A DNA stretch of 64,000 bases from Alteromonas gracilis (GCF_002993325.1 NZ_PVNO01000029.1:1-64000); one strand, 5' to 3'. Positions 44,479-54,864 are shown, counted from the stretch's first letter. Notes: generated by a model not told the origin, from the letters alone. Numbers and translations: made by a program.

Positions 44479-44916
44479 CTACACGTTGAATTGGAATGTC
44501 ACTGGACCATCATTGATAAGACCAACCTGCATGTCTGCTCCAAATTCGCCCGTGGCCACGGTCATGCCTTTATTTTTAAGCGTATTAACAAACTTTTTGT
44601 AAATGGCTTCACCATGTTCGGGAGACGCGCCACGTGAAAAGCCGGGTCTGTTGCCCTTTTGTGTATCTGCGACGAGAGTAAACTGGGATACGACTAAAAA
44701 CTCACCGCCTACTTGCTCAATATTAAGGTTCATTTTCCCATCTTCATCATTGAACATGCGATAGCGACACAGTTTATTAGCAAGCTTTTCAATTTCTTCG
44801 TCACCATCTTTTTTTTCAACGCCTAGCAGCACAAGCATGCCGTTACCAATTTCGCCAATAACTTCGCCGGCTACAGTTACATTAGCCTGCGATACACGTT
44901 GGATTAATCCTATCAC
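44479..44916 (-). CDS. dtd: D-aminoacyl-tRNA deacylase
   Basis: A 145-residue editing enzyme that removes D-amino acids (and glycine) from tRNA. The catalytic motif SQFTLVADT holds Thr80, and the cross-subunit GPVTFQF at 136-142 is the Gly-cisPro motif that gives chiral selectivity; NRPGF is also kept. Length matches E. coli Dtd (145). Its start overlaps the pip stop by 4 bases, so the two are coupled. Confidence 0.97.
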   Translation of the reverse strand: MIGLIQRVSQANVTVAGEVIGEIGNGMLVLLGVEKKDGDEEIEKLANKLCRYRMFNDEDGKMNLNIEQVGGEFLVVSQFTLVADTQKGNRPGFSRGASPEHGEAIYKKFVNTLKNKGMTVATGEFGADMQVGLINDGPVTFQFNV

Positions 44917-45890
44917 TTAGATAACTCCTGAATAAAACGTGACATATCGCGGGTCGCGCGGCACAGCGCATAGCCGATGCTTGGCTCTGACGTACTGTGT
45001 CCTGCATCGGGTATAATTTGTAATTGGCTTTGTGACCATGCTTTATGGAGAGTTTCCGCCGCTTCTGTTTTACAAATCATATCGTATCGACCGTGGACAA
45101 TTGTGCCAGGAATGTGGCTTATTTTGCCTATGTTTTCAAGTATATAGTTTTCTTCTAAAAAACATTGATTGGAAAGGAAATGACATTCAAGCGTGGCTAA
45201 ACAGGTAACAAGATGCATAGGGTAGTGGGTGGTTGAGTCACCAACGCCTGGTGGCAGTGATAGACGCGAAAGTCGCTCTTCCCACTGATACCATCTTTTA
45301 AGCGCGGCGTGACGAAGCACATCATTACTAGAGCGAACCATTGCGCTGTAAAAGTCACAAACGGCTTTCGACGTGACGGGCGTGGGAACATCTTTGATAA
45401 ATCTTCGGTAGTGTTCGGGAAATAACTGGGCTGCACATCCAGATGGTGATAAAAACCAGTCTCTATCTTCTTGCCTGGCAAGAAAAACGCCGCGAAGAAT
45501 AAGCCCTGTCACATGGTCGGTGTATTTAAGCGCATACAGCAACGCTAACGTAGAGCCCCAAGAGCCGCCAAACAAGAGTAATTTGGGCACGTGAAGATGT
45601 GTTCTTAACGCCTCAATATCTTCAACATTTAACCATGTGTCGTTGTTAAGCGTATCTGCAATAGGCGTCGAGCGACCACACCCTCTTTGCTCATAGCCGA
45701 TTATGCGATACTTATTACTGTCGAAGAAGCATTTATAGTTAGGTGGCAAGCCAGCGCCAGGCCCACCGTGGATAAAGAGTACGGGGATACCGTCTGGGTT
45801 GCCACTTTGTTCAAAGTAAAGCGAGTGCCCATTTCCTACTTCGATAAATCCATTCTCATAGCAGGTAACATCGGGGTAAAGTCGTTTCAT
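44913..45890 (-). CDS. pip: Prolyl aminopeptidase (S33)
   Basis: A 325-residue alpha/beta hydrolase releasing N-terminal proline from peptides. HGGPGAG (41-47) forms the oxyanion region, GGSWGST carries Ser110, and the triad is completed by Asp270 (HGRYDMIC) and His298 (DAGHSTSEP). The RGCGRSTP segment and cap helices match bacterial prolyl iminopeptidases. Cytosolic, no signal peptide. It is the first gene of a pip-dtd unit. Confidence 0.95.
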   Translation of the reverse strand: MKRLYPDVTCYENGFIEVGNGHSLYFEQSGNPDGIPVLFIHGGPGAGLPPNYKCFFDSNKYRIIGYEQRGCGRSTPIADTLNNDTWLNVEDIEALRTHLHVPKLLLFGGSWGSTLALLYALKYTDHVTGLILRGVFLARQEDRDWFLSPSGCAAQLFPEHYRRFIKDVPTPVTSKAVCDFYSAMVRSSNDVLRHAALKRWYQWEERLSRLSLPPGVGDSTTHYPMHLVTCLATLECHFLSNQCFLEENYILENIGKISHIPGTIVHGRYDMICKTEAAETLHKAWSQSQLQIIPDAGHSTSEPSIGYALCRATRDMSRFIQELSK

Positions 45891-46078
45891 TTTGTTTCTG
45901 CGCGTTGTGTGAGTGCCTGTTTTAGTTTAGTTTATTGTTATACAAACGTTTGCGTGCTGACTGCTTCAACGCTGTTTTTGCTTAGATATTAAGTGTTAAA
46001 CACAAAGTGTATACTATAGGACAAATGTCATTACGTGCTAGCTAATCATATTATAGTCATAAATGCGAGGATGTTTAT

Positions 46079-46321
46079 ATGGCGGGTCAAGGATCGGGCG
46101 GTAATGTAATCGCCGCAATTTGTAACTTTTTTATTCCTGGTTTAGGTCATTTGGTTCAAGGTCGAATTTTAGGTGCCTTGTTCTACTTTGTGGCAGTTGG
46201 CGTTTGCTATGCTCTCGCGGCAACAGTCGTGCTTGCTATTGTATTTTGGCCATTAGGTGCCATCTTACACCTAATCAGTATTATCAGCGCAGCGCGTTTT
46301 AGAGGTGGAGTAACCGCATGA
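46079..46321 (+). CDS. Small two-helix membrane protein (TM2-like)
   Basis: An 80-residue protein with FFIPGLGHLVQGRILGALFYF, which resembles the GxGxxYxGR turn of TM2-type proteins, and two hydrophobic helices (about 16-36 and 39-68). A GAGG ribosome site precedes the ATG by 8-9 bases. Its end overlaps the start of the DUF2959 lipoprotein gene by 4 bases, so both belong to one operon. No function is assigned. Confidence 0.7.
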   Translation: MAGQGSGGNVIAAICNFFIPGLGHLVQGRILGALFYFVAVGVCYALAATVVLAIVFWPLGAILHLISIISAARFRGGVTA

Positions 46322-46956
46322 AGTTAATCGCATCGGCATTGGTTGCTATGCTAGCCCTTAGTGGGTGTCAGTCTGCTTATTATGCAGCATGGGAAAAGGT
46401 TGGCGTCGAAAAGCGCGATATCTTAGTTGACCGCGTAGAAAACGCAAAAGACTCTCAAGAAGACGCACAAGAGCAGTTTAGCTCAGCCCTTGAGGCCTTT
46501 AGCGCTGCTGTTGCATTTGATGGAGGCGAACTAGAAGACGTCTACGATAGTCTCAACAGTCAGTACGAAGACAGTGTTGCTGCGTCAGAAGAGGTCAGCG
46601 CGCGTATTGATAAAGTAGAGAGTGTGGCTGAAGCCTTGTTTGACGAATGGTCAGAAGAGCTTGAAAAATACGAGAATGCTTCGCTCAAACGTGACAGTTC
46701 AGCAAAGCTTCGTGAAACACAGCGTCGCTACACTTCACTAATGAAGGCGATGCGAAAAGCTGAGAGTAAAATGCCTCCAGTACTAAGCGCACTGCAAGAC
46801 AATGTGTTGTACTTAAAGCACAACTTAAATGCTAGCGCAATTGGTGCACTGCAAGGTGAGCTCTCAACGATTGAAAACAACGTTGCACAGCTTATTGGCC
46901 AGATGAACTCGGCTATAGCGGAGTCTGATGCTTTCATAGCATCAATGAAAAATTAG
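46318..46956 (+). CDS. DUF2959 family lipoprotein
   Basis: A 212-residue lipoprotein. The signal peptide ends at the lipobox LSGC with Cys17. The mature part is almost fully helical and heptad-like (EVSARIDKVESVAEALFDEWSEEL), suggesting a coiled coil. It matches the DUF2959 family found in marine gammaproteobacteria, of unknown role. Coupled to the small membrane protein upstream by a 4-base overlap. A strong terminator follows. Confidence 0.85.
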   Translation: MKLIASALVAMLALSGCQSAYYAAWEKVGVEKRDILVDRVENAKDSQEDAQEQFSSALEAFSAAVAFDGGELEDVYDSLNSQYEDSVAASEEVSARIDKVESVAEALFDEWSEELEKYENASLKRDSSAKLRETQRRYTSLMKAMRKAESKMPPVLSALQDNVLYLKHNLNASAIGALQGELSTIENNVAQLIGQMNSAIAESDAFIASMKN

Positions 46957-46973
46957 AGAATAAGCACTAACAG

Positions 46974-47000
46974 AAAAGGGGAGCAACGCTCCCCTTTTTT
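46974..47000 (+). terminator. Terminator of the DUF2959 operon
   Basis: Stem AAAAGGGGAGC/GCTCCCCTTTT with an AAC loop and a T-run, 17 bp after the stop. Confidence 0.92.
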
Positions 47001-47057
47001 ATAACTACAATCCCACTCTGAGTGTTTTTTCACTACAGTTTATCGTGAAACTACACA

Positions 47058-47942
47058 CTACTCTTTAGGTACCTTGCGAGGTTCATTTTCCGCTTTTTTG
47101 TTCTCAAAGGCTTCGCCTAGACTACAGGTGAACTCTGCACCGAACAATACGATTATCCATGATAGATAGACCCACAAGAAGAGGATGGGTACGACGGCAA
47201 GAGCACCGTATATCAGTTCATATGATGGAAAGTTTGTGACGTAGAGCGCAAAGCCAGACTTCGTTATTTCAAAAGCGATAGTGGCAACAACAGCGCCAAC
47301 AAAAGCATGTCGCGCATAAACTCGTCTGTTTGGGACCACCATATACAAAATGGCAAAAGCGAGGAGGGCAGCGCCGCTGGGCACGAGACTTAATAAAAAT
47401 GTTCCAAGCCCAGGTGTGTACTCTTCGGTAAATGCCGCGAGACCGGTTAAATAAGAGCTGACTACTACGCTTGAACCAATAAGCATAGGGCCAAGGGTGA
47501 TTACCATCCAATAAATAGCGAAGGTATACACAATCGGTCTGTCACTTTGTGTGCGCCAAATTCGGTTAAGCGTTTTGTCTACGTTTGATATTAGCATGAG
47601 CGCAACAACCAAAAGCGACAAGATACCAATGGCGCTCATTTGAGAGGCATTTCCCACAAAGTCGGTCATGTATTTGTGGACTACATCGCTAGCCGTCGGC
47701 ACGAAATTGCTAAAAACAAAGTGCTCAAGTTTACTGCGCACAGACGCAAAAGCGGGAAACGCAGACATGATGGTAAAGGTCACCATAATAAATGGCACCA
47801 AAGATAACAACGTTACATAAGCTAAATGGCCGGCAGAGATAGTTATATTATCTTCCTTGCAGCGCTTTATGAAAATGCTGAAAAGATCTCTCATCTGAGG
47901 GGTAACATTGTTATATAAGGTTTTAACCTTGTCTAAATCCAC
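47058..47942 (-). CDS. YihY/BrkB family inner-membrane protein
   Basis: A 294-residue protein of the YihY (UPF0761, formerly RNase BN-like) family with six membrane segments. Conserved stretches are SAGHLAYVTLLSLVPFIMVTF, VDKTLNRIWR, GSSVVVSSYLTGLAAF, and AVVPILFLWVYLSWIIVLFGAEF. The start is GTG (47942), with AGGAGA 6 bases upstream. No enzymatic role is established; E. coli rbn was once wrongly assigned to this family. It lies in the same broad neighbourhood as dtd, as yihY does in E. coli. Confidence 0.9.
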   Translation of the reverse strand: MDLDKVKTLYNNVTPQMRDLFSIFIKRCKEDNITISAGHLAYVTLLSLVPFIMVTFTIMSAFPAFASVRSKLEHFVFSNFVPTASDVVHKYMTDFVGNASQMSAIGILSLLVVALMLISNVDKTLNRIWRTQSDRPIVYTFAIYWMVITLGPMLIGSSVVVSSYLTGLAAFTEEYTPGLGTFLLSLVPSGAALLAFAILYMVVPNRRVYARHAFVGAVVATIAFEITKSGFALYVTNFPSYELIYGALAVVPILFLWVYLSWIIVLFGAEFTCSLGEAFENKKAENEPRKVPKE

Positions 47943-48084
47943 TCAACTTCTCCTGACGATACCTTATAAAGAAAGAGTATGGGGAGCTTCATTTGAGGCC
48001 CATGGGTATCGATAGTTCATAACTTGTTATTTGAGATGGTAACTGGGGGCGGCCTCGCTGGCAAAAGTTTAATATAAACTTTAT

Positions 48085-48111
48085 ACAAAAAAGGCGCATT
48101 AGCTGCGCCTT
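48085..48111 (-). terminator. Terminator of metF
   Basis: Perfect 8-bp stem AAGGCGCA/TGCGCCTT with a 5-base loop, T-run on the minus strand, 50 bp beyond the metF stop. Confidence 0.85.
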
Positions 48112-48129
48112 CTCGTCTGAATGTTTCGT

Positions 48130-48161
48130 CCACTCAAAGTGACTATTTATGCGGATTGGTT
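48130..48161 (-). repeat. Dispersed intergenic repeat, copy 4
   Basis: CCACTCAAAGTGACTATTTATGCGGATTGGTTTT is a diverged copy of the CCACTCA..TATGCGGATTGG motif. It ends against the metF stop codon, inside the metF 3' UTR. Confidence 0.45.
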
Positions 48162-49052
<891 letters not shown>

Positions 49053-49078
49053 TTATTCTCTCAAAAATATGTTCTTAT

Positions 49079-49122
49079 GGACGTTTAGACGTCTAAATTA
49101 AAGAATATATGTCTAGACGTCA
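49079..49122. promoter_or_regulatory. MetJ operator between metF and metJ
   Basis: Two tandem pairs of 8-bp met boxes: GGACGTTT-AGACGTCT at 49079-49094 (6/8 and 8/8 to AGACGTCT) and ATATGTCT-AGACGTCA at 49107-49122 (6/8 and 7/8), 12 bp apart. They lie 30-73 bp upstream of the metF ATG and 88-131 bp before metJ. Confidence 0.92.
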
Positions 49123-49209
49123 AGAGGTTTACACTGCTCAATTGACCTTTTCGTGAACTTGTTTAGAATTTCTGTTCATAATATAAAAAGAGTAGACCGA
49201 GTTAGCACA

Positions 49210-49542
49210 ATGGCAGAATGGAATGGCAAATATATTCACCCCTACGCAGAGCATGGCAAAAAAAGCGAACAAGTAAAAAAAGTCACTGTCTCTATCCCAA
49301 TTAATGTACTCAAAGCTCTGACTGATGAGCGCACCCGCCGTCAAATAAACAATTTGCGTCACGCGACTAATTCGGAATTACTTTGTGAAGCATTTCTACA
49401 TGCGTTTACTGGGCAGCCTTTGCCAAACGATGATGATCTGCGCAAAGACAACCCTAACCGCGTACCGGCAGAAGCAAGACGTATAATGGAAGAGATGGGG
49501 ATTGACCCAAGTTTCGAAAATAACGTAACCGAAGACGACTAA
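49210..49542 (+). CDS. metJ: Methionine repressor MetJ
   Basis: 110 residues from ATG 49210 ([18 protein letters not shown]), the conserved start; the frame is open 19 codons further up but that stretch has no likeness to MetJ. MetJ is a ribbon-helix-helix repressor using S-adenosylmethionine as co-repressor. [23 protein letters not shown] contains the DNA-contact strand and first helix, and [26 protein letters not shown] is nearly identical to E. coli. Only the C-terminal 25 residues differ. It likely controls metF and itself through the operator upstream. Confidence 0.97.
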   Translation: MAEWNGKYIHPYAEHGKKSEQVKKVTVSIPINVLKALTDERTRRQINNLRHATNSELLCEAFLHAFTGQPLPNDDDLRKDNPNRVPAEARRIMEEMGIDPSFENNVTEDD

Positions 49543-49565
49543 ACGTTATCCTCTTATTGAAACAT

Positions 49566-49619
49566 AAAAAAGCGACGCCCTTACTGTAGAATAATTTTGC
49601 ACTAAAGGCGTCGCTTTTT
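49566..49619 (+). terminator. Terminator of metJ
   Basis: AAAAAAGCGACGCC pairs with GGCGTCGCTTTTT across a 28-base loop. It is 24 bp after the metJ stop and could also serve the convergent malic enzyme gene. Confidence 0.75.
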
Positions 49620-49711
49620 GCTGCATGTAATATGAGTGATATACAGCCCGTGTTGAGAAGCTAAGGTCTGTGCATGGCTAACTTAGCTTTCAACGACAAA
49701 AAGATTGAATT

Positions 49712-50947
49712 TTATTCGCTTGCGCTCTCGGGCAAACGTGCCACACCAGACTCTATTGCTGCTTTAGAAACTGCAGTTGCAATGCGTTCACAAAGGCGAG
49801 GGTCCATCGGCTTCGGAATAATATACTCTTTACCAAACGTCAGGCTGTCGCTTTTACTTGCCGCTAATACTTCCTCGGGAACCGGCTCTTTAGTAATGCT
49901 GCGAAGGGCTTCTACGGCCGCGACTTTCATTTCATCATTAATTGCCGTTGCGCGAACATCCAACGCGCCCCGGAAAATAAACGGGAAACATAAAACATTA
50001 TTGACCTGATTCGGATAGTCAGAGCGACCTGTGGCCATGATAAGGTCTTTGCGTACCTCATGAGCCAGTTCTGGTTTTATCTCAGGGTCTGGATTTGAAC
50101 AGGCAAATACAATCGGATTTTCAGCCATTAGCGCCAGCGTTTCTGGTGGCAAAACATCTGGTCCTGATACGCCAACAAAGATATCTGCGCCTTCCATAAC
50201 ATCTTCTAACGTCCGCTTGTCGGTATTATTAGCAAAGAGCTTTTTATGTTCAGTTAAATCTTCGCGACGAGTATGGATGACGCCTTTTCTATCAAGCATG
50301 TAAATACGCTCGCGCTGAGCACCACACTTAATAAGCAGCTCCATACAGGCAACCGCGGCAGCCCCTGCACCCATACATACAATTTTAGCGCTCTCGATAT
50401 TTTTACCCTGAATCTCTAGCGCGTTAAGCATACCTGCTGCAGTTACGATAGCTGTACCGTGCTGATCGTCATGAAACACAGGAATTTTGCAACGCTTAAT
50501 AAGCTCTTGCTCAATTTCAAAACACTCTGGCGCTTTAATATCTTCTAAGTTAATTCCGCCGAAGGTATCAGCGATGTTGGCAACTGTATTAATAAACTCT
50601 TCTGTCGTGCGATGCTTTACTTCAATATCGATAGCATCAAGCCCCGCAAAGCGCTTGAAAAGCAGGGCTTTGCCTTCCATTACAGGTTTCGATGCCAGTG
50701 GTCCTAAATTCCCCAACCCTAAAATAGCGGTTCCGTTACTTATAACGGCAACCAAGTTACCTTTACCCGTATATTTATAAGCGTTATCGGCATCTTCAGC
50801 GATTTCTCTGACCGGCTCGGCCACGCCTGGGCTATAGGCAAGAGCAAGGTCATCGACACTATCGGCCGGCTTGGACAGCTCAACGCGGATTTTTCCAGGG
50901 GTAGGTTTAGCGTGATAATCGAGTGCGCGTTGTCTAAAATCTGACAT
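49712..50947 (-). CDS. NAD(P)-dependent malic enzyme (short form)
   Basis: A 411-residue malic enzyme converting malate to pyruvate and CO2. It has the Tyr-containing LALAYSPGVAEPVREI, LGLGNLGPLASKPVMEGKALLF, the metal site ECFEIEQEL..PVFHDDQHGTAIV, the Rossmann GAGAAAVAC, and ATGRSDYPNQVNNVLCFPFIFRGALD. The phosphotransacetylase-like C-terminal half of MaeB is missing, so this is the short bacterial form. Cofactor preference cannot be judged. AAGGA precedes the ATG. Single gene. Confidence 0.94.
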   Translation of the reverse strand: MSDFRQRALDYHAKPTPGKIRVELSKPADSVDDLALAYSPGVAEPVREIAEDADNAYKYTGKGNLVAVISNGTAILGLGNLGPLASKPVMEGKALLFKRFAGLDAIDIEVKHRTTEEFINTVANIADTFGGINLEDIKAPECFEIEQELIKRCKIPVFHDDQHGTAIVTAAGMLNALEIQGKNIESAKIVCMGAGAAAVACMELLIKCGAQRERIYMLDRKGVIHTRREDLTEHKKLFANNTDKRTLEDVMEGADIFVGVSGPDVLPPETLALMAENPIVFACSNPDPEIKPELAHEVRKDLIMATGRSDYPNQVNNVLCFPFIFRGALDVRATAINDEMKVAAVEALRSITKEPVPEEVLAASKSDSLTFGKEYIIPKPMDPRLCERIATAVSKAAIESGVARLPESASE

Positions 50948-51544
50948 GTAAAATGGTATCCTTGAATGTAGGGTTCATCGGTGTTTTGCCCTCGGTCTGT
51001 CGCTATTTTATTGTTGTTGTAGGTATAGATAAATTAACGTGAGCGCAATACAACTAAGCAGTTAAAAACGTCTTATAATCAATTGCTAGCGCCAGAGTTA
51101 GTACTGAACGATGTGTGTCGTACCTAAAGCGCCAGAAGGCTACTATTGAGCTATTATTCACAGTATTAATACTCACTATTAGTATGCCGTTGGCAACTCT
51201 AACACAGCTAATTACTGTGTACATATCTGATCAGAATTCTCATTTACCAATGTAGGTGAGACGTACTAATTAGACCAGTAAAATACCGCTATAATTGTCA
51301 TTCATATTATTTATTTTGACAGGCTGCTTCATTCGGTTGATCTATTGAGATGGCTTGGGTTTTAACGTTGCGTTGACCGAGTGCGACTAAAACGAATGTT
51401 TGTTTCAGCGATATCCAAGCGCCTTTAGCATTGTACGGTGAAAACCATCGTCTTTTTTAAGCGCCTATTTTGTTTGATAAAATGACATTAAAGTTAATGC
51501 AAATGTACTCATTTATGGGGGAACGCTCCGCGGAGAGTTAACAA
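50948..51544. other. Intergenic region, malic enzyme to the 105-residue gene
   Basis: 597 bp of AT-rich DNA holding the malic enzyme promoter and the leader of the gene at 51545. A TTGACA hexamer occurs at about 51317-51322. No gene, RNA or repeat recognised. Confidence 0.25.
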
Positions 51545-51862
51545 ATGACAGAAAGAAAATTAATTGCCGTTCTTACCGATGTTTGTGAAACGGCGAAGCA
51601 AGGTGACAATGGCTTTGTTTGGCTAACTCATACTGGTCACTGGAGAACGCCACAGGTAGTGGCGGTATTCACAACTGAGCAAGCAAGAAAAAAGGCGCTA
51701 AGTAGCGGATGGGATACTTGGTTCATCAATGAAGTGAATATTGCCTTGGACTCAGTTAAATCGAAGGCACAAGCCATACATTTTGATAGCGAAGAAGCTT
51801 GTAACAGTAGCAGTAGGGGTGACTGGGAAAAGCATCTGTCGCGGCGAGATAGCGTCCATTAA
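51545..51862 (+). CDS. Hypothetical protein, 105 residues
   Basis: No family is recognised. The ATG follows GGAGAG at about 7 bases and codon use looks normal, so the gene is probably real. The protein is soluble: an N-terminal helix (LIAVLTDVCETAKQG), aromatic strands (GFVWLTHTGHWRTPQVVAVF), a helix with basic residues, and WDTWFINEVNIALDSV. The tail is Ser- and Lys-rich and less ordered. It is alone, between a 600-bp gap and a copy of the dispersed repeat just beyond its stop. Confidence 0.55.
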   Translation: MTERKLIAVLTDVCETAKQGDNGFVWLTHTGHWRTPQVVAVFTTEQARKKALSSGWDTWFINEVNIALDSVKSKAQAIHFDSEEACNSSSRGDWEKHLSRRDSVH

Positions 51863-51927
51863 CGTCAAGTGAAGGTGCTTGGTATCTGCATTCCCACGTT
51901 TCGCTAGGAAACTTGCCTGTGCCTTCT

Positions 51928-51958
51928 GAGTGGGCACTTATCTATGCGGATTGGTATA
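51928..51958 (-). repeat. Dispersed intergenic repeat, copy 5
   Basis: GAGTGGGCACTTATCTATGC followed by GGATTGGTATA; the clearest copy of the motif in this orientation. It lies between the 105-residue gene and the rpmE terminator. Confidence 0.6.
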
Positions 51959-51988
51959 AACCATCAAAATAGAAATAATTTAAGCAAT

Positions 51989-52016
51989 AAAAAAGCGCCA
52001 TAAAGGCGCTTTTTTA
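51989..52016 (-). terminator. Terminator of rpmE
   Basis: AAAAAAGCGCC/GGCGCTTTTTT with an ATAAA loop; the U-tract is on the minus strand, 16 bp beyond the rpmE stop. Confidence 0.9.
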
Positions 52017-52031
52017 AACTCGATATCAGGC

Positions 52032-52244
52032 TTACTTTTTGCCCAACGCACCGAAACGCTTCTTGAAGCGATCAACACGACCACCAGTATCAACGTTACG
52101 TTGCTTACCAGTGTAGAATGGGTGGCATGAAGAACATACGTCTAGGTTGATGTCTTTACCAAGCGTAGAACGAATATTCATTACGTTACCACATGAGCAA
52201 GTTGCTGTGATTTCTTCGTATTTAGGGTGGATATCTTGTTTCAT
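52032..52244 (-). CDS. rpmE: 50S ribosomal protein L31
   Basis: A 70-residue ribosomal protein, zinc-binding form: Cys16, Cys18, Cys37 and Cys40 ([15 protein letters not shown]) are all present, so it needs zinc, unlike the paralogue Ykg[21 protein letters not shown] is the usual C-terminal part. Divergent from priA with a 430-bp gap, as in E. coli. Confidence 0.97.
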   Translation of the reverse strand: MKQDIHPKYEEITATCSCGNVMNIRSTLGKDINLDVCSSCHPFYTGKQRNVDTGGRVDRFKKRFGALGKK

Positions 52245-52674
52245 TGGGTTACCTCACATAATAAGGCCGTATCGCTATACAACCCGAAGTCGCACACCAT
52301 ACGTTACTTAATTCAAATGATAAGTCGTTCAAAGAACAGCCTATCGCAAAAAGAGCGGCGCATAATAAAGGATGGGAGGGGCTTGATCAAGCGGTTTTTG
52401 ACTAATTGCTAAACAAGGACGCGACACAAGAAGGGCAAACCAAAACATTCCTTTCATGCTTAACCGTAAAGTATGTTTAAATATTTGTCGTACAAGACTA
52501 AGGCAATACGGGCTAGTAATAAACTGTGCTGTGAGCAGCGCAAATTTCTGCAATGTTAGGCTAAGCAGGTAGGCCTAGTCGTGTAAGTGATTTCAATATA
52601 AGTAGCCCATTATTGAGAGTTCGGTAAGCGCAGAGTGCGCTGTAAAAGTCATCAAATAAGGTAGAACGTTCGCA
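52245..52674. other. Intergenic region between rpmE and priA
   Basis: 430 bp with the two divergent promoters. Open frames here are short and without ribosome sites or family likeness. No further element recognised. Confidence 0.3.
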
Positions 52675-54864
52675 ATGGCCTTTATCCAAGTTGCCGTGCC
52701 AGTGCCACTGCGCCAACTTTTCACATATACCCACGACAGCGCACTAATTGCAGGTGTGAGGGTAGTTGTGCCTTTTGGCCCACGTAAGTTAGTGGGTGTG
52801 GTCGTTGAAACACTGCAAAAACCTGAAAGTAAAATTGATAATGTCGATAAGCTAAAAGCCATCGAGTCGGTACTTGATGACAATCCTGTTATAGATGATG
52901 TGTTACTGAAAATGGCCCAGTGGCTCTGGCAGTATTATCATCATGCGCCGGGTGAAGTTTTGCACGCCATGTTGCCTGTTTTACTGCGCAAAGGTGAGTC
53001 GGCGGCCCCTACACCGCAAGATATGCTAATGCTTACCGAAGAAGGTAAGCAAACGGCTGCAGACATGTTATCGCGTGCTCCTAAACAACAAGCCTGTTTT
53101 ACGGCACTGGCTGGTGGTGCCTTATTAGCCTCGCAGGCGCGCAAGCAGTATGGAGCACCTGCGGTCAAAGCGCTCGTCGAAAAGTCGCTGGCAAGTATCG
53201 AAGAAGTGGCACCTGAATTTAAGTCGGGCAGTTGGCTTGCCTCTTTATCAGTGTCTGAAAAACCAATTCCAGACACTGAGCAGTCAGTTGCTATTGCCGC
53301 GCTTAACCGTCAGCAAGGCAACTTCGCGGTAAGTTTGCTTGAAGGGGTTACCGGTAGCGGTAAAACAGAAGTGTATCTACAGGCTATCGAGCCTTTGTTG
53401 CGTGCGGGTAAGCAGGTCCTTATTCTTGTGCCAGAAATCGGACTTACGCCGCAAACGGTGTCTCGTTTTGAAAAGCGGTTTGGCATAGCCGTGGGTGTTT
53501 TGCATTCTCAGCTTTCTGATAAAGAACGGCTGCACGTTTGGCAGCGAGCCAAGGCTGGCGAGCTCGGTATCATTATAGGTACACGTTCGGCTATTTTTAC
53601 TCCCCTAAACAACCCCGGCATGCTAATTGTAGACGAAGAGCATGATGAGTCATTCAAGCAGCAAGATGGCTTGCGTTATCACGCGCGGGATCTTGCTGCT
53701 ATGCGCGCCAAGCAGCACAACATTCCACTTCTTTTAGGTAGCGCCACTCCGGCACTTGAAACGCTAAATAATGCATTAACTGGTCGCTATGCACACTTAC
53801 AATTGACCAAGCGTGCTGGCGGCGCGAGAAGTACGCACCAGCACGTTTTAGATGCCCGCGATCAGCCAATTCATTATGGTATTTCGCAAGGCCTGTTGAC
53901 TATTATGCGTCAACATATCAGTGCAGGTAATCAGGTATTAGTATTTGTAAACCGAAGAGGCTATGCGCCAGCGCTGCTATGTCATCACTGTGGTGAAACC
54001 GTAATGTGCAAGCGTTGTGAGCGCCCGTATACCGTTCACAAATCACAAAACCGGCTACAATGTCACCATTGTGGTGGTATGCGTTCGATGCCGTCGAACT
54101 GCGAGGCGTGTCACCATTCTGAGCTTGTAACAGCTGGAACTGGAACTGAGCAGGTTGAGCAAGGCCTTTCAAACCTATTTCCTGGCGTTAAACAAGTGCG
54201 CATAGATAGCGACACCGTGCGGGGAAAAGACAAGCTTCACCAAACCCTTGATGCAATAAACCGGCAAGAATATCAGCTGCTGGTTGGCACTCAGATTTTA
54301 TCAAAAGGTCATCATTTTCCGCATGTAACACTCGTCGCGGTATTGGATTGCGATGGCGCATTATTTAGTGCTGATTTTAGAGCGCCAGAAAAACTTGCTC
54401 AGCTTGTTACTCAGCTAGCGGGGAGGGCAGGGCGCGCTAGCAAACCAGGAGAGATGTGGCTTCAAACCCTGAATCCTCACCACCCATTATTACAAGACTT
54501 GGTGCACAATGGCTACGGGCATTTTGCCAGACATGCGCTCATGGAGCGAAAAGCGGCAGGGCTTCCACCCTTTACAAGTCAATTCGTTATTCGTGCCGAA
54601 GCCAGCGACAGCAGTTTGGCCTATCACTTCTTGTGCGAATGCAAACAGGTATTCAATCAACAACACGCCGTTGAAATAAACGGTCCGTTTCCCTGTTTGA
54701 TTGAAAAGCGGCAAGGCCGGTTTCGATTTATGCTGGTATGCAGCCATGAAAAGCGAGCGCCGCTTCATAACGCGCTACGTTTGGCACTGCCATTTTTACA
54801 GGCGTTGCCACAGGCAATGAAGGTAAGGTGGTCAATAGATATAGATCCTACCGATTTCAGTTAG
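52675..54864 (+). CDS. priA: Primosomal replication protein N' (PriA helicase)
   Basis: A 729-residue superfamily-2 helicase that restarts stalled replication forks. The N-terminal DNA-binding domain starts VAVPVPLRQLFTYTH; Walker A GVTGSGKT is at 224-231 (Lys230), Walker B VDEEHD with the following QQDGLRYHARDLA aromatic-rich loop. The two-zinc site spans about 436-480 (CHHCG..CKRCE..CHHCGG..CEACH), and motif V/VI are GTQILSKGHHFP and QLAGRAGRA. Length matches E. coli (732). Confidence 0.97.
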   Translation: MAFIQVAVPVPLRQLFTYTHDSALIAGVRVVVPFGPRKLVGVVVETLQKPESKIDNVDKLKAIESVLDDNPVIDDVLLKMAQWLWQYYHHAPGEVLHAMLPVLLRKGESAAPTPQDMLMLTEEGKQTAADMLSRAPKQQACFTALAGGALLASQARKQYGAPAVKALVEKSLASIEEVAPEFKSGSWLASLSVSEKPIPDTEQSVAIAALNRQQGNFAVSLLEGVTGSGKTEVYLQAIEPLLRAGKQVLILVPEIGLTPQTVSRFEKRFGIAVGVLHSQLSDKERLHVWQRAKAGELGIIIGTRSAIFTPLNNPGMLIVDEEHDESFKQQDGLRYHARDLAAMRAKQHNIPLLLGSATPALETLNNALTGRYAHLQLTKRAGGARSTHQHVLDARDQPIHYGISQGLLTIMRQHISAGNQVLVFVNRRGYAPALLCHHCGETVMCKRCERPYTVHKSQNRLQCHHCGGMRSMPSNCEACHHSELVTAGTGTEQVEQGLSNLFPGVKQVRIDSDTVRGKDKLHQTLDAINRQEYQLLVGTQILSKGHHFPHVTLVAVLDCDGALFSADFRAPEKLAQLVTQLAGRAGRASKPGEMWLQTLNPHHPLLQDLVHNGYGHFARHALMERKAAGLPPFTSQFVIRAEASDSSLAYHFLCECKQVFNQQHAVEINGPFPCLIEKRQGRFRFMLVCSHEKRAPLHNALRLALPFLQALPQAMKVRWSIDIDPTDFS

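Noticed and set aside
49153-49209. 19-codon N-terminal extension of MetJ
   Set aside because: The conserved MetJ start is MAEW at 49210; the extension has no family match.
52341-52553. 70-codon minus-strand frame between rpmE and priA
   Set aside because: No ribosome site or family; an intergenic chance frame.
53918-54172. His- and Leu-rich frame antisense to the priA zinc region
   Set aside because: A shadow of the Cys/His codons of PriA.
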